Assembly: GCF_002116905.1 (NCBI RefSeq)
Contig: NZ_CP015118.1
Coordinates: 558,001-622,000, forward strand
From: Piscinibacter gummiphilus
GTDB taxonomy: Bacteria; Pseudomonadota; Gammaproteobacteria; Burkholderiales; Burkholderiaceae_C
DNA: 64,000 nucleotides
Reading direction: 5' to 3'
Within the stretch, counting starts at the first letter, position 1, and every line of letters starts with the position of its first letter. Below the pieces are notes generated by a model. The model searched no databases. It was given only the letters and a program-made list of their open reading frames with translations, and was not told where the DNA came from. Shown here piece after piece: positions 50,459 through 58,386 of this stretch. Both the position numbers and the translations under genes were made by a program.

Positions 50459-51282
50459 TGGCCGTCATCAAAGTCAAACCGACGTCGCCCGGCCGCCGTG
50501 CCGTGGTGAAGGTGGTGCACAAGCACCTCCACAAGGGCAAGCCTGAAGCGTCGCTGCTGGAGCCGCAGTTCCAGCACGCCGGCCGCAACAACAACGGCCA
50601 CATCACGATCCGCCACAAGGGCGGTGGTCACAAGCACCACTACCGTGTCGTCGACTTCGTGCGCAACAAGGATGGTATCCCCGCGAAGGTCGAGCGCATC
50701 GAGTACGACCCGAACCGCACGGCGCACATCGCGCTGGTGTGCTACGCCGACGGCGAGCGCCGCTACATCATCGCCCCGCGCGGTCTTGAAGTGGGTTCCA
50801 CCGTCCTGAGCGGCGCCGAAGCGCCGATCAAGGCTGGCAACACGCTGCCGATCCGCAACATCCCGGTGGGTTCGATCATCCACTGCATCGAACTGCTGCC
50901 CGGCAAGGGTGCCCAGATCGCGCGTTCGGCGGGCACGTCGACCACGCTGCTGGCCCGTGAAGGCACGTACGCGCAGGTTCGCCTGCGCTCGGGTGAAGTG
51001 CGCAAGATCCACATCGACTGCCGCGCCACGATCGGCGAAGTGTCGAACGAAGAGCACAGCCTGCGCCAGTACGGCAAGGCCGGTGCGATCCGTTGGAAGG
51101 GCATCCGCCCGACGGTCCGTGGCGTTGCCATGAACCCGGTGGATCACCCGCACGGTGGTGGTGAAGGCCGTACCGGCGAGGGCCAGGCGCCTGTGTCGCC
51201 GTGGAACACCCTCACCAAGGGCTACCGCACTCGCAACAACAAGCGCACGCAGACGTTCATCGTTTCGCGTCGCAAGAAGTAA
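50458..51282 (+). CDS. rplB: Ribosomal protein L2
   Basis: A 274-aa core protein needed for subunit joining and peptidyl transferase activity. It keeps RNNNGHITIRHKGGGHKHHYR and the C-terminal MNPVDHPHGGGEGRT loop with the conserved histidine near the active centre. The start overlaps rplW by one base. Confidence 0.99.
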   Translation: MAVIKVKPTSPGRRAVVKVVHKHLHKGKPEASLLEPQFQHAGRNNNGHITIRHKGGGHKHHYRVVDFVRNKDGIPAKVERIEYDPNRTAHIALVCYADGERRYIIAPRGLEVGSTVLSGAEAPIKAGNTLPIRNIPVGSIIHCIELLPGKGAQIARSAGTSTTLLAREGTYAQVRLRSGEVRKIHIDCRATIGEVSNEEHSLRQYGKAGAIRWKGIRPTVRGVAMNPVDHPHGGGEGRTGEGQAPVSPWNTLTKGYRTRNNKRTQTFIVSRRKK

Positions 51283-51294
51283 GGGGCCGCCACA

Positions 51295-51570
51295 ATGACC
51301 CGTTCGCTCAAAAAAGGTCCGTTCGTCGACCATCACCTTCAGGCCAAGGTCGAGAAGGCTGTCGCCACGAAGGACAAGAAGCCGATCAAGACCTGGTCGC
51401 GTCGTTCGACCATCCTTCCGGATTTCATCGGTGTGACGATTGCCGTGCACAACGGCAAGCAGCACGTCCCCGTGTATGTCACCGACCAGATGGTCGGCCA
51501 CAAGCTCGGCGAATTTGCGCTCACGCGCACGTTCAAGGGGCACCCGGCCGACAAGAAGGCCAAGAAATAA
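51295..51570 (+). CDS. rpsS: Ribosomal protein S19
   Basis: A 91-aa 30S head protein that contacts the A-site finger. TRSLKKGPFVDHHLQAKVEKA, TWSRRSTILPDFIGVTIAVHNGKQHVPVYVT and GHKLGEFALTRTFKGH are typical. Starts 12 bp after rplB. Confidence 0.98.
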   Translation: MTRSLKKGPFVDHHLQAKVEKAVATKDKKPIKTWSRRSTILPDFIGVTIAVHNGKQHVPVYVTDQMVGHKLGEFALTRTFKGHPADKKAKK

Positions 51571-51579
51571 GGAATGACG

Positions 51580-51909
51580 ATGGAAACCCGTTCAATCGTT
51601 CGCGGTGTCCGCCTCTCTGCCGACAAGGGTCGGCTGGTGGCTGACCTCGTCCGCGGCAAGAAGGTGGACCAGGCGCTCAACATCCTGACGTTCACCCCCA
51701 AGAAGGCTGCCGGCATCATCAAGAAGGCCCTCGAGTCCGCGATCGCCAACGCCGAGCACAACGATGGCGCTGACATCGACGAGCTCAAGGTCAAGACGAT
51801 CTTTGTGGAGCAAGGTGCCACGCTGAAGCGTTTCTCCGCGCGCGCCAAGGGCCGCGGCAACCGCATCAGCAAGCCCACCGCCCACATCTACATCACTGTC
51901 GGCAACTGA
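51580..51909 (+). CDS. rplV: Ribosomal protein L22
   Basis: A 109-aa protein with a beta-hairpin reaching into the exit tunnel; macrolide mutations map to this loop. METRSIVRGVRLSADKGRLVADLVRGK starts the domain. ATG 51580 is preferred over ATG 51574, because AAGGA (51568-51572) is then 7 nt upstream instead of 1. SAKAKGRGNRISKPTAHIYITV-like C-terminus is intact. Confidence 0.95.
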   Translation: METRSIVRGVRLSADKGRLVADLVRGKKVDQALNILTFTPKKAAGIIKKALESAIANAEHNDGADIDELKVKTIFVEQGATLKRFSARAKGRGNRISKPTAHIYITVGN

Positions 51910-51922
51910 GGCGCATAGCACC

Positions 51923-52807
51923 ATGGGACAAAAGATTCACCCCACCGGGTTCCGCCTGCCGGTGACGCGCAACTGGGCGTCGCGCTGGTACGCGTCGAAC
52001 GCCAACTTCGCCACCATGCTGGCCGAAGACCTGAAGGTTCGCGAATACCTGAAGGCGAAGCTCAAGAGCGCGGCCGTCTCGCGCATCCTGATCGAGCGCC
52101 CCGCCAAGAACGCGCGCATCACGATCTTCTCGGCTCGTCCGGGCGTCGTGATCGGCAAGAAGGGCGAGGACATCGAGAACCTGAAGGCCGAGCTGACCCG
52201 CCGCCTCGGCGTGCCGGTCGCTGTCAACATCGAAGAAGTGCGCAAGCCTGAAGTCGATGCACAGCTGATCGCCGACAGCATCACGCAGCAGCTGGAAAAG
52301 CGCATCATGTTCCGTCGCGCCATGAAGCGCGCCATGCAGAACGCGATGCGCCTGGGCGCCCAAGGCATCAAGCTGATGTCGTCGGGCCGCCTGAACGGCA
52401 TCGAAATCGCACGTTGCGAGTGGTACCGCGAAGGTCGCGTGCCCCTCCACACGCTGAAGGCCGACATCGACTATGGCTTCTCCGAAGCCAAGACGACCTA
52501 CGGCATCATCGGCGTGAAGTGCTGGGTCTACCGTGGTGACCGCCTCGCCAATGGCGAAGCGCCCACGCTCGCCACCCCGCCGGGTGCCGAGGATGATCGC
52601 CGTCCGCGCCGCAACGCGCGTCCCGGCGACCGTCCGGGCGCTCCGGGTGGCCGTGGCCGCCCGGGTGGCGACCGTGGTCCCCGTGATGGCGCTGCCCCTG
52701 CAGCCGCCGCACCGGCTGGTGATGGCGCGAAGACCGCCGCCGTGAAGCGCGTGCGCAAGGCCCCGGGCCCTGACGCAGCCGCTGGCGGCGAAGGCAAAGG
52801 AGAATAA
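51923..52807 (+). CDS. rpsC: Ribosomal protein S3 with long C-terminal tail
   Basis: A 294-aa protein; E. coli S3 has 233. The KH domain (GVVIGKKGEDIENLKAEL) and the C-terminal S3 domain end near residue 215 (VKCWVYRGDRL). The remaining 80 residues are rich in Gly, Pro, Arg and Ala (for example GRGRPGGDRGPRDG) and low in complexity, so probably disordered and basic. S3 lies at the mRNA entry tunnel and shows helicase activity; the tail could touch mRNA. Extended S3 tails occur in relatives. Confidence 0.97.
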   Translation: MGQKIHPTGFRLPVTRNWASRWYASNANFATMLAEDLKVREYLKAKLKSAAVSRILIERPAKNARITIFSARPGVVIGKKGEDIENLKAELTRRLGVPVAVNIEEVRKPEVDAQLIADSITQQLEKRIMFRRAMKRAMQNAMRLGAQGIKLMSSGRLNGIEIARCEWYREGRVPLHTLKADIDYGFSEAKTTYGIIGVKCWVYRGDRLANGEAPTLATPPGAEDDRRPRRNARPGDRPGAPGGRGRPGGDRGPRDGAAPAAAAPAGDGAKTAAVKRVRKAPGPDAAAGGEGKGE

Positions 52808-52809
52808 GC

Positions 52810-53226
52810 ATGCTGCAACCCGCACGCAGAAAATACCGCAAGGAACAGAAGGGCCGTAACACCGGCGTCGCCACCCGTGGCGCCGCAGTGTCGTTCGGCG
52901 ACTTCGGCCTGAAGGCCACGGAGCGCGGCCGCATCACCGCTCGCCAGATCGAAGCCGCTCGTCGGGCGATCTCGCGTCACATCAAGCGCGGTGGCCGCAT
53001 CTTCATCCGCATCTTCCCGGACAAGCCCATCTCGCAGAAGCCCGCCGAAGTCCGGATGGGTAACGGCAAGGGCAACCCCGAGTACTACGTGGCTGAGATC
53101 CAGCCGGGCAAGGTGCTCTACGAAATCAACGGCGTGCCTGAAGAGCTGGCCCGCGAAGCGTTCAAGCTGGCCTCGGCCAAGCTGCCGCTGAGCACCACCT
53201 TCGTGTCCCGCCAGGTGGGCGCTTGA
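52810..53226 (+). CDS. rplP: Ribosomal protein L16
   Basis: A 138-aa protein at the A-site tRNA elbow. It starts MLQPARRKYRKEQKGRNTG; ARRAISRHIKRGGRIFIRIFPDKPISQKPAEVRMGNGKG includes the region of the arginine hydroxylated by YcfD in E. coli. Starts 2 bp after rpsC. Confidence 0.98.
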   Translation: MLQPARRKYRKEQKGRNTGVATRGAAVSFGDFGLKATERGRITARQIEAARRAISRHIKRGGRIFIRIFPDKPISQKPAEVRMGNGKGNPEYYVAEIQPGKVLYEINGVPEELAREAFKLASAKLPLSTTFVSRQVGA

Positions 53227-53244
53227 GCCCGCACGGAGAACGAC

Positions 53245-53445
53245 ATGAAAGCATCTGAACTCCGCGCCAAGGACGTCGCCGGCCTCGAAAAGGAGGTCGC
53301 CGACCTCCTGAAGGCCCACTTCGGCCTGCGCATGCAGAAGGCCACGCAGCAGCTCACGAACCACACGACGCTTGGCAACACCCGTCGTGACATCGCGCGC
53401 GCCAAGACCATCCTGGCTCAGAAGAAGAAGGAGGCCGCGAAATGA
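53245..53445 (+). CDS. rpmC: Ribosomal protein L29
   Basis: A 66-aa two-helix protein at the tunnel exit, near L23. MKASELRAKDVAGLEKEVADLLKAHFGLRMQKATQQLTN-type helices with the conserved LGNTRRDIARAKTIL are present. The stop overlaps the rpsQ start as ATGA. Confidence 0.97.
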   Translation: MKASELRAKDVAGLEKEVADLLKAHFGLRMQKATQQLTNHTTLGNTRRDIARAKTILAQKKKEAAK

Positions 53446-53717
53446 GCGCCACGCAAGCCACTGAGAAGAACACGCGTACCCTCATCGGCCGCGTCGTGAG
53501 CGACAAGCGCAGCAAGTCGATCACGGTGCTCGTCGAGCGTCGCACGAAGCACGAGCTGTACGGCAAGATCGTTGCCAAGACCAGCAAGTACCACGCGCAC
53601 GACGAAAAGGGCGAGTACAAGATGGGCGACGTCGTCGAGATCTCGGAATGCCGTCCGATCTCGAAGACGAAGGCCTGGACGGTCACCCGTCTGGTCGAGA
53701 AGGCCCGCGAGGTCTGA
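53442..53717 (+). CDS. rpsQ: Ribosomal protein S17
   Basis: A 91-aa OB-fold 16S rRNA-binding protein. RTLIGRVVSDKRSKSITVLVERRTKHELYGKI and KMGDVVEISECRPISKTKAW are standard. It is the last gene of the S10 unit here and is followed by a strong intrinsic terminator, which is unusual as rplN normally follows directly. Confidence 0.97.
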   Translation: MSATQATEKNTRTLIGRVVSDKRSKSITVLVERRTKHELYGKIVAKTSKYHAHDEKGEYKMGDVVEISECRPISKTKAWTVTRLVEKAREV

Positions 53718-53775
53718 TCGACGCCCGGCTTGCGGGAAACCTCTCCGGAGGGTTTCCGCGGCACGAGGCATCATC

Positions 53776-53814
53776 ACGGTCGGTTCACCGAGTCTTCGGT
53801 GGCCGGCCGTTTTT
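53776..53814 (+). terminator. Intrinsic terminator after rpsQ
   Basis: A long bipartite hairpin: ACGGTCGG (53776-53783) with CCGGCCGT (53803-53810), one T-G pair, and an inner CACCGA-GTCT-TCGGTG stem-loop (53786-53801), followed by a run of five T (53810-53814). It closes the S10 operon 26 bp before the peroxiredoxin gene. Confidence 0.85.
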
Positions 53815-53839
53815 CATTGCACAGGTTCAGGAGCGCACC

Positions 53840-54355
53840 ATGTTGAAAGTTGGCGACAAGCTGCCCGCAGGGGCACTGCAGGAATTCATCGAAGTCGAGG
53901 GCAACGGGTGCTCGCTGGGCCCGAACAGCTTCGACGTGGAAAAGGCCACGGCCGGCAAGACAGTCGCGATCTTCGCGCTGCCGGGGGCGTTCACGCCCAC
54001 CTGCTCCGCGCAGCACGTGCCGGGTTACGTGAAGCGTGCCGCCGAGTTGAAGGCGGTCGGCGTGGATGAGGTGTGGTGCGTTTCGGTGAACGATGCCTTC
54101 GTCATGGGCGCCTGGGGCCGCGAGCAGAAGACGGCCGATGCCGTGCGCATGATGGCCGACGGCAGTGCCGAGTTCACGAAGGCCACCGGCCTGACGCTCG
54201 ACCTGACCGCCCGCGGCATGGGCGTGCGCTCGCAGCGCTACTCGATGCTCGTGCAGGACGGCGTGGTCCGCACGCTCAACATCGAGGCTCCGGGCAAGTT
54301 CGAGGTCAGCGACGCCGACACGATGCTCAAGCAGGCGGCTCAGCTCAAGGGCTGA
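53840..54355 (+). CDS. Peroxiredoxin (Prx5-like)
   Basis: A 171-aa thiol peroxidase that reduces hydrogen peroxide and organic peroxides. The peroxidatic cysteine is C55 in PGAFTPTCSAQHVPGY, the Prx5/PMP20 signature; C24 and C80 are other candidates for the resolving cysteine. No signal peptide, so cytoplasmic. ATG 53840 with AGGAG 8 nt upstream. It lies between two terminators (53776-53814 and 54390-54414), so it forms its own unit inside the ribosomal protein cluster; its promoter is not evident and readthrough from rpsQ is possible. Confidence 0.93.
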   Translation: MLKVGDKLPAGALQEFIEVEGNGCSLGPNSFDVEKATAGKTVAIFALPGAFTPTCSAQHVPGYVKRAAELKAVGVDEVWCVSVNDAFVMGAWGREQKTADAVRMMADGSAEFTKATGLTLDLTARGMGVRSQRYSMLVQDGVVRTLNIEAPGKFEVSDADTMLKQAAQLKG

Positions 54356-54389
54356 TCGGCCGGGGGCCTGGCGGGATGGCCGGGCCGGG

Positions 54390-54414
54390 CAGGGTGCTCC
54401 GGCACCTTGTTTTC
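54390..54414 (+). terminator. Intrinsic terminator after the peroxiredoxin gene
   Basis: CAGGGTGC (54390-54397) pairs with GCACCTTG (54402-54409), one G-T pair, with a TCCG loop, followed by TTTT (54410-54413). It isolates the peroxiredoxin gene from the spc operon. Confidence 0.75.
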
Positions 54415-54435
54415 GCATTCGGGTGAGAAAGACTG

Positions 54436-54464
54436 TTGACAGGTCTCTCTACCCGGTGCACAAT
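54436..54464 (+). promoter_or_regulatory. Strong sigma-70 promoter of the spc operon
   Basis: Consensus TTGACA (54436-54441), a 17-bp spacer and CACAAT (54459-54464). Transcription should start near 54471, about 180 nt before rplN. Confidence 0.85.
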
Positions 54465-54601
54465 CCAAAGCTTCGCCGAATTTCCGGCTGCATCAGTTGG
54501 GCTGCTCTGCCTGCCCTGCTAACGGTGCATGTCGGCGTCGGCTCCGCCCAAACAGTGAACCTCCTCGAGGCGATCTGACGGGCCCAAGACTGATCGCAGC
54601 G

Positions 54602-54624
54602 GCTTCCATGGTGGTCATGGAAGC
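54602..54624 (+). promoter_or_regulatory. Leader hairpin before rplN
   Basis: GCTTCCATG (54602-54610) pairs perfectly with CATGGAAGC (54616-54624) around a GTGGT loop, 26 nt before the rplN start. It lies in the 295-bp gap after the peroxiredoxin gene; apart from the terminator, the promoter and this hairpin I see nothing there. A translation-control or stability role is possible. Confidence 0.55.
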
Positions 54625-54650
54625 GTTTGTGGCCAAGTTGGGGACTGAAC

Positions 54651-55019
54651 ATGATTCAAATGCAATCGCGGCTCGACGTCGCGGACAACACTGGTGCGAA
54701 GTCCGTCATGTGCATCAAGGTGCTCGGCGGTTCCAAGCGTCGTTACGCCGGTATTGGCGACGTCATCAAGGTCAGCATCAAAGAAGCTGCGCCGCGTGGC
54801 CGCGTCAAGAAGGGCGAAATCTACAGCGCCGTGGTCGTGCGTACGGCCAAGGGCGTCCGTCGTCAAGACGGTTCGCTGGTGAAGTTCGACGGCAATGCCG
54901 CCGTGCTGCTCAACGCCAAGCTCGAACCCATCGGCACCCGCATCTTCGGCCCGGTCACGCGTGAACTGCGTACCGAGCGCTTCATGAAGATCGTGTCGCT
55001 GGCCCCCGAGGTTCTCTAA
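54651..55019 (+). CDS. rplN: Ribosomal protein L14
   Basis: A 122-aa beta-barrel protein at the subunit interface, partner of L19 and silencing factor RsfS. MIQMQSRLDVADNTGAKSVMCIKVLGGSKRRYA is the family start, and an upstream in-frame start is not needed. First gene of the spc operon here. Confidence 0.98.
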   Translation: MIQMQSRLDVADNTGAKSVMCIKVLGGSKRRYAGIGDVIKVSIKEAAPRGRVKKGEIYSAVVVRTAKGVRRQDGSLVKFDGNAAVLLNAKLEPIGTRIFGPVTRELRTERFMKIVSLAPEVL

Positions 55020-55065
55020 TTCGCCGGGCCACCAGGTCAGCATCGAGCCGGTTGAAGGACAGCTT

Positions 55066-55410
55066 ATGAACAAGATTCGCAAAGGCGACCAAGTCATCGT
55101 GTTGACGGGTCGCGACAAGGGCAAGCGCGGCGCGGTCGTGTCGCGTGTCGATGACGATCGCATCGTCGTCGAAGGCGTGAACGTCGTGAAGAAACACGTC
55201 AAGCCGAACCCGATGAAGGGTACGACGGGTGGTGTGGTCGACAAGACCCTCTCGATCCATCAGTCGAACGTCGCCATCTACAACCCGGCGACCGGCAAGG
55301 CCGACCGCGTCGGCTTCAAGCTGCTGAGCGAAAGCGAGCAGCAGTCCCGCAAGACGAAGGAGAAGGCGGTTCGCGTCTTCAAGTCGAGCGGCGAAGAAAT
55401 CAAGGCATAA
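55066..55410 (+). CDS. rplX: Ribosomal protein L24
   Basis: A 114-aa assembly-initiating protein with an N-terminal KOW motif (KGDQVIVLTGRDKGKRGAVVSRVDDDRIVVEGVN) and the conserved NVVKKHVKPNPMKG. A little longer than E. coli L24 (104 aa). AGGACAGCTT lies before ATG 55066. Confidence 0.97.
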   Translation: MNKIRKGDQVIVLTGRDKGKRGAVVSRVDDDRIVVEGVNVVKKHVKPNPMKGTTGGVVDKTLSIHQSNVAIYNPATGKADRVGFKLLSESEQQSRKTKEKAVRVFKSSGEEIKA

Positions 55411-55420
55411 GAGGTCCGTC

Positions 55421-55960
55421 ATGGCTCGTCTGCAACAGTTCTACCGCGAAAAGGTGGTGGCCGACCTCACCGCGAAGTTCGGCTACAAATCCAGCATGGA
55501 AGTGCCGCGCCTGACCAAGATCACGCTCAACATGGGTGTGAGCGAGGCGGTGTCGGACAAGAAGGTCATGGAGCACGCCGTGAGCGACCTGACCAAGATC
55601 GCCGGCCAGAAGCCCGTGGTCACCAAGTCGAAGAAGGCCATCGCCGGCTTCAAGATCCGTGACGGCGTGCCCATCGGCTGCATGGTCACGCTGCGTGGCG
55701 TCCAGATGTACGAATTCCTGGACCGCTTCGTGACGATCGCCCTGCCGCGCGTCCGCGACTTCCGCGGTATCTCCGGCCGTTCGTTCGACGGTCGTGGCAA
55801 CTACAACATCGGCGTCAAAGAACAGATCATCTTCCCCGAAATCGAATACGACAAGGTGGATGCGCTGCGTGGTCTGAACATCAGCATCACGACGTCGGCG
55901 AAGAACGACGAGGAGTGCAAGGCACTGCTCGCCGCCTTCAAATTCCCGTTCAAGAACTGA
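55421..55960 (+). CDS. rplE: Ribosomal protein L5
   Basis: A 179-aa 5S rRNA-binding protein of the central protuberance. VPRLTKITLNMGVSEAVSDKKVMEHAVSDLTKIAGQKPVVTKSKKAIAGFKIR-type core is intact, with FDGRGNYNIGVKEQIIFPEI near the C-terminus. 10 bp after rplX. Confidence 0.98.
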   Translation: MARLQQFYREKVVADLTAKFGYKSSMEVPRLTKITLNMGVSEAVSDKKVMEHAVSDLTKIAGQKPVVTKSKKAIAGFKIRDGVPIGCMVTLRGVQMYEFLDRFVTIALPRVRDFRGISGRSFDGRGNYNIGVKEQIIFPEIEYDKVDALRGLNISITTSAKNDEECKALLAAFKFPFKN

Positions 55961-55968
55961 GGCAGCCC

Positions 55969-56274
55969 ATGGCTAAAACTTCCCTCATTCAGCGCGAAGA
56001 GAAGCGCGCCGCGCTCGTCGCCAAGTACGCCAAGAAGTACGCCGAACTGAAGGGCATCGCGAACGATGCCAAGAAGTCGGACGAAGAGCGTTATGCCGCC
56101 CGTCTCGAGCTGCAGAAGCTGCCCCGCAATGCGTACCCCACCCGCCAGCGCAACCGCTGCGAACTGACTGGCCGTCCGCGCGGCACGTTCCGCAAGTTCG
56201 GCCTGGCCCGCAACAAGATCCGTGAACTCGCCTTCAAGGGCGACATCCCGGGTGTTGTCAAGGCCAGCTGGTAA
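55969..56274 (+). CDS. rpsN: Ribosomal protein S14 (zinc-free type)
   Basis: A 101-aa 30S head protein of the C-minus type: the zinc cysteines are absent (a single C in NRCELTGRPRG). FRKFGLARNKIRELAFKGDIPGVVKASW is the conserved end. ATG 55969 is chosen by the family start MAKTSLIQREEKR. Confidence 0.97.
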   Translation: MAKTSLIQREEKRAALVAKYAKKYAELKGIANDAKKSDEERYAARLELQKLPRNAYPTRQRNRCELTGRPRGTFRKFGLARNKIRELAFKGDIPGVVKASW

Positions 56275-56301
56275 TCGGCACGACGATCAGGAGATATCCG
56301 T

Positions 56302-56697
56302 ATGAGCATGAGTGATCCTATCGCCGATATGCTGACCCGCATCCGCAACGCACAAATGGTCCAGAAGGCCACCGTGCGTCTGCCGTCGTCGAAGCTGAAG
56401 GTGGCCATCGCCCAAGTCCTGAAGGACGAGGGTTACATCGAGAACTTCGCCGTCCGCGGCGAGTCGGCCAAGCCGGAACTCGAAGTTGCGCTGAAGTACT
56501 ACGCCGGCCGTCCGGTGATCGAGCGCATCGAGCGCGTGAGCCGTCCCGGCCTGCGCATCTACAAGGGCCGCCACGACATCCCGAACGTGATGAACGGTCT
56601 GGGTGTGGCCATCGTCACCACGCCGAAGGGCGTGATGACCGACCGCAAGGCGCGCCAAGCCGGCATCGGCGGCGAAGTGCTTTGCTACGTCGCCTAA
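56302..56697 (+). CDS. rpsH: Ribosomal protein S8
   Basis: A 131-aa central-domain 16S rRNA-binding protein and, in E. coli, repressor of the spc operon. MSDPIADMLTRIRNAQ and LGVAIVTTPKGVMTDRKARQAGIGGEVLCYVA are typical. ATG 56302 has AGGAG 8 nt upstream; ATG 56308 is the alternative. Confidence 0.97.
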   Translation: MSMSDPIADMLTRIRNAQMVQKATVRLPSSKLKVAIAQVLKDEGYIENFAVRGESAKPELEVALKYYAGRPVIERIERVSRPGLRIYKGRHDIPNVMNGLGVAIVTTPKGVMTDRKARQAGIGGEVLCYVA

Positions 56698-56713
56698 GGA
56701 AGGGGTAGAAAGA

Positions 56714-57247
56714 ATGTCCCGCGTAGGAAAAATGCCGATCGCCCTGCCGCAAGGTGTGGATGTCGCGATCACGGCTGAACAAATCAGTGTGAAGGGCTCG
56801 CTCGGTACGCTGGTGCGTCCGGTGAACCCGCAAGTCACGGTCAAGAACGAAGGCGGCAAGCTGCAGTTCGCCCCGGCGAACGAGTCGGTCGAAGCCGACG
56901 CGCTGTCGGGCACGTACCGCGCCCTGGTGGCCAACATGGTCAACGGCGTGAGCAAGGGCTTCGAGAAGAAGCTGACGCTCGTCGGCGTGGGCTTCCGCGC
57001 TGCCGCCGCCGGTTCGAAGCTGAACCTGCAGATCGGTTTCTCGCACCCCGTGTCGAAGGACATGCCGGCTGGCGTGACCGTGGCCTGCCCGTCGCAGACC
57101 GAAATCGTGATCAAGGGCTCGGACCGCCAGGTCGTGGGCCAGATCGCCGCCGAAGTCCGCGCGATCCGTCCTCCCGAGCCCTACAAGGGCAAGGGCATCC
57201 GCTACGCGGATGAAAAGGTCGTGATCAAAGAGACCAAGAAGAAGTAA
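56714..57247 (+). CDS. rplF: Ribosomal protein L6
   Basis: A 177-aa protein with two similar domains, at the sarcin-ricin loop. It starts MSRVGKMPIALPQGVDV and ends with the conserved IRPPEPYKGKGIRYADEKV. Starts 16 bp after rpsH. Confidence 0.98.
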   Translation: MSRVGKMPIALPQGVDVAITAEQISVKGSLGTLVRPVNPQVTVKNEGGKLQFAPANESVEADALSGTYRALVANMVNGVSKGFEKKLTLVGVGFRAAAAGSKLNLQIGFSHPVSKDMPAGVTVACPSQTEIVIKGSDRQVVGQIAAEVRAIRPPEPYKGKGIRYADEKVVIKETKKK

Positions 57248-57259
57248 GGAGCGCATGAC

Positions 57260-57619
57260 ATGTTGAACAAGAAAGATCAGCGCGTTCGCCGCTCCCGCCA
57301 GACCCGTGCCCGCATTGCCAAGCAACGCGTGGTCCGCCTGTCGATCTTCCGCACGAACCTGCACATCTACGCCAGCGTCATCTCCGATGACGGCGCCCGC
57401 GTGCTGGCCAGCGCCTCCACCGCCGAAGCCGATGTCCGCAAGGAACTGGCTGGCAAGGGTGGCAACGTGGCCGCCGCTGTCCTGATCGGCAAGCGCATCG
57501 CCGAGAAGGCGAAGGCCGCCGGCGTCGAGAAGGTCGCGTTCGACCGCGCTGGCTTCGCGTACCACGGCCGCGTCAAGGCCCTGGCCGACGCAGCCCGTGA
57601 AGCCGGTCTGCAGTTCTAA
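57260..57619 (+). CDS. rplR: Ribosomal protein L18
   Basis: A 119-aa 5S rRNA-binding protein. RRSRQTRARIAKQRVVRLSIFRTNLHIYASVI and FDRAGFAYHGRVKALADAAREAGLQF are family hallmarks. AAGGAGCGCATGAC precedes ATG 57260. Confidence 0.98.
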   Translation: MLNKKDQRVRRSRQTRARIAKQRVVRLSIFRTNLHIYASVISDDGARVLASASTAEADVRKELAGKGGNVAAAVLIGKRIAEKAKAAGVEKVAFDRAGFAYHGRVKALADAAREAGLQF

Positions 57620-57630
57620 AGGAATTCGAA

Positions 57631-58149
57631 ATGGCAAAGTTTCAACCCCGCGCGCAGACCGAAGGCAACGACGACGGCCTGAAGGAAAAGATGATCGCGG
57701 TGAACCGCGTCACGAAGGTGGTGAAGGGCGGCCGTACGCTGAGCTTCGCTGCGCTGACTGTCGTGGGTGACGGCGACGGCCGCATCGGCATGGGCAAGGG
57801 CAAGGCGAAGGAAGTTCCTGTCGCTGTGCAGAAGGCCATGGAATCGGCTCGCCGCAACCTGGTCAAGGTTTCGCTCAAGAACGGCACCATCCATCACCGC
57901 GTCGTGGGTGAGCACGGCGCTTCGCACGTCCTGATGATGCCCGCTCCCGAAGGTACCGGCATCATCGCCGGCGGCCCGATGCGCGCCGTCTTCGAAGTGA
58001 TGGGTGTCACCGACATCGTCTGCAAGAGCCTCGGTTCGCCGAACCCGTACAACCTCGTTCGCGCCACGCTGAACGCGCTGAAGAACACGCACACGCCGGC
58101 AGAAATCGCCGCGAAGCGTGGTCTGACGGTCGAAGAGATCACTGGCTGA
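57631..58149 (+). CDS. rpsE: Ribosomal protein S5
   Basis: A 172-aa fidelity protein of the 30S body. The double-stranded-RNA-like N-terminal domain LKEKMIAVNRVTKVVKGGRTLSFAALTVVGDG and the C-terminal GTGIIAGGPMRAVFEVMGVTDIVCKSLGSPNPYN part are intact. 11 bp after rplR. Confidence 0.98.
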   Translation: MAKFQPRAQTEGNDDGLKEKMIAVNRVTKVVKGGRTLSFAALTVVGDGDGRIGMGKGKAKEVPVAVQKAMESARRNLVKVSLKNGTIHHRVVGEHGASHVLMMPAPEGTGIIAGGPMRAVFEVMGVTDIVCKSLGSPNPYNLVRATLNALKNTHTPAEIAAKRGLTVEEITG

Positions 58150-58171
58150 TCAGCCCGTCCGGAGAATTGCA

Positions 58172-58372
58172 ATGACTGACAAGCAAAACGCCAAGAGCGG
58201 CGCCACGCTCAAGATCAAGCTGGTCCGCAGCATCGCCGGTACCCGCGAATCGCACCGTGCCACGGTGCGTGGTCTGGGCCTGCGCAAGCTGAACAGCGAA
58301 TCTGAACTCGAAGACACGCCCGCGGTTCGCGGCATGATCAACAAGGTCTCGTACCTGGTCAAAGTGCTCTGA
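58172..58372 (+). CDS. rpmD: Ribosomal protein L30
   Basis: A 66-aa protein, slightly longer than the usual 58-60 because of an N-terminal tail (TDKQNAKSG). LKIKLVRSIAGTRESHRATVRGLGLRKLNS is the family core. Between rpsE and rplO as usual. Confidence 0.96.
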   Translation: MTDKQNAKSGATLKIKLVRSIAGTRESHRATVRGLGLRKLNSESELEDTPAVRGMINKVSYLVKVL

Positions 58373-58386
58373 GCGGAGAGAAGAAC

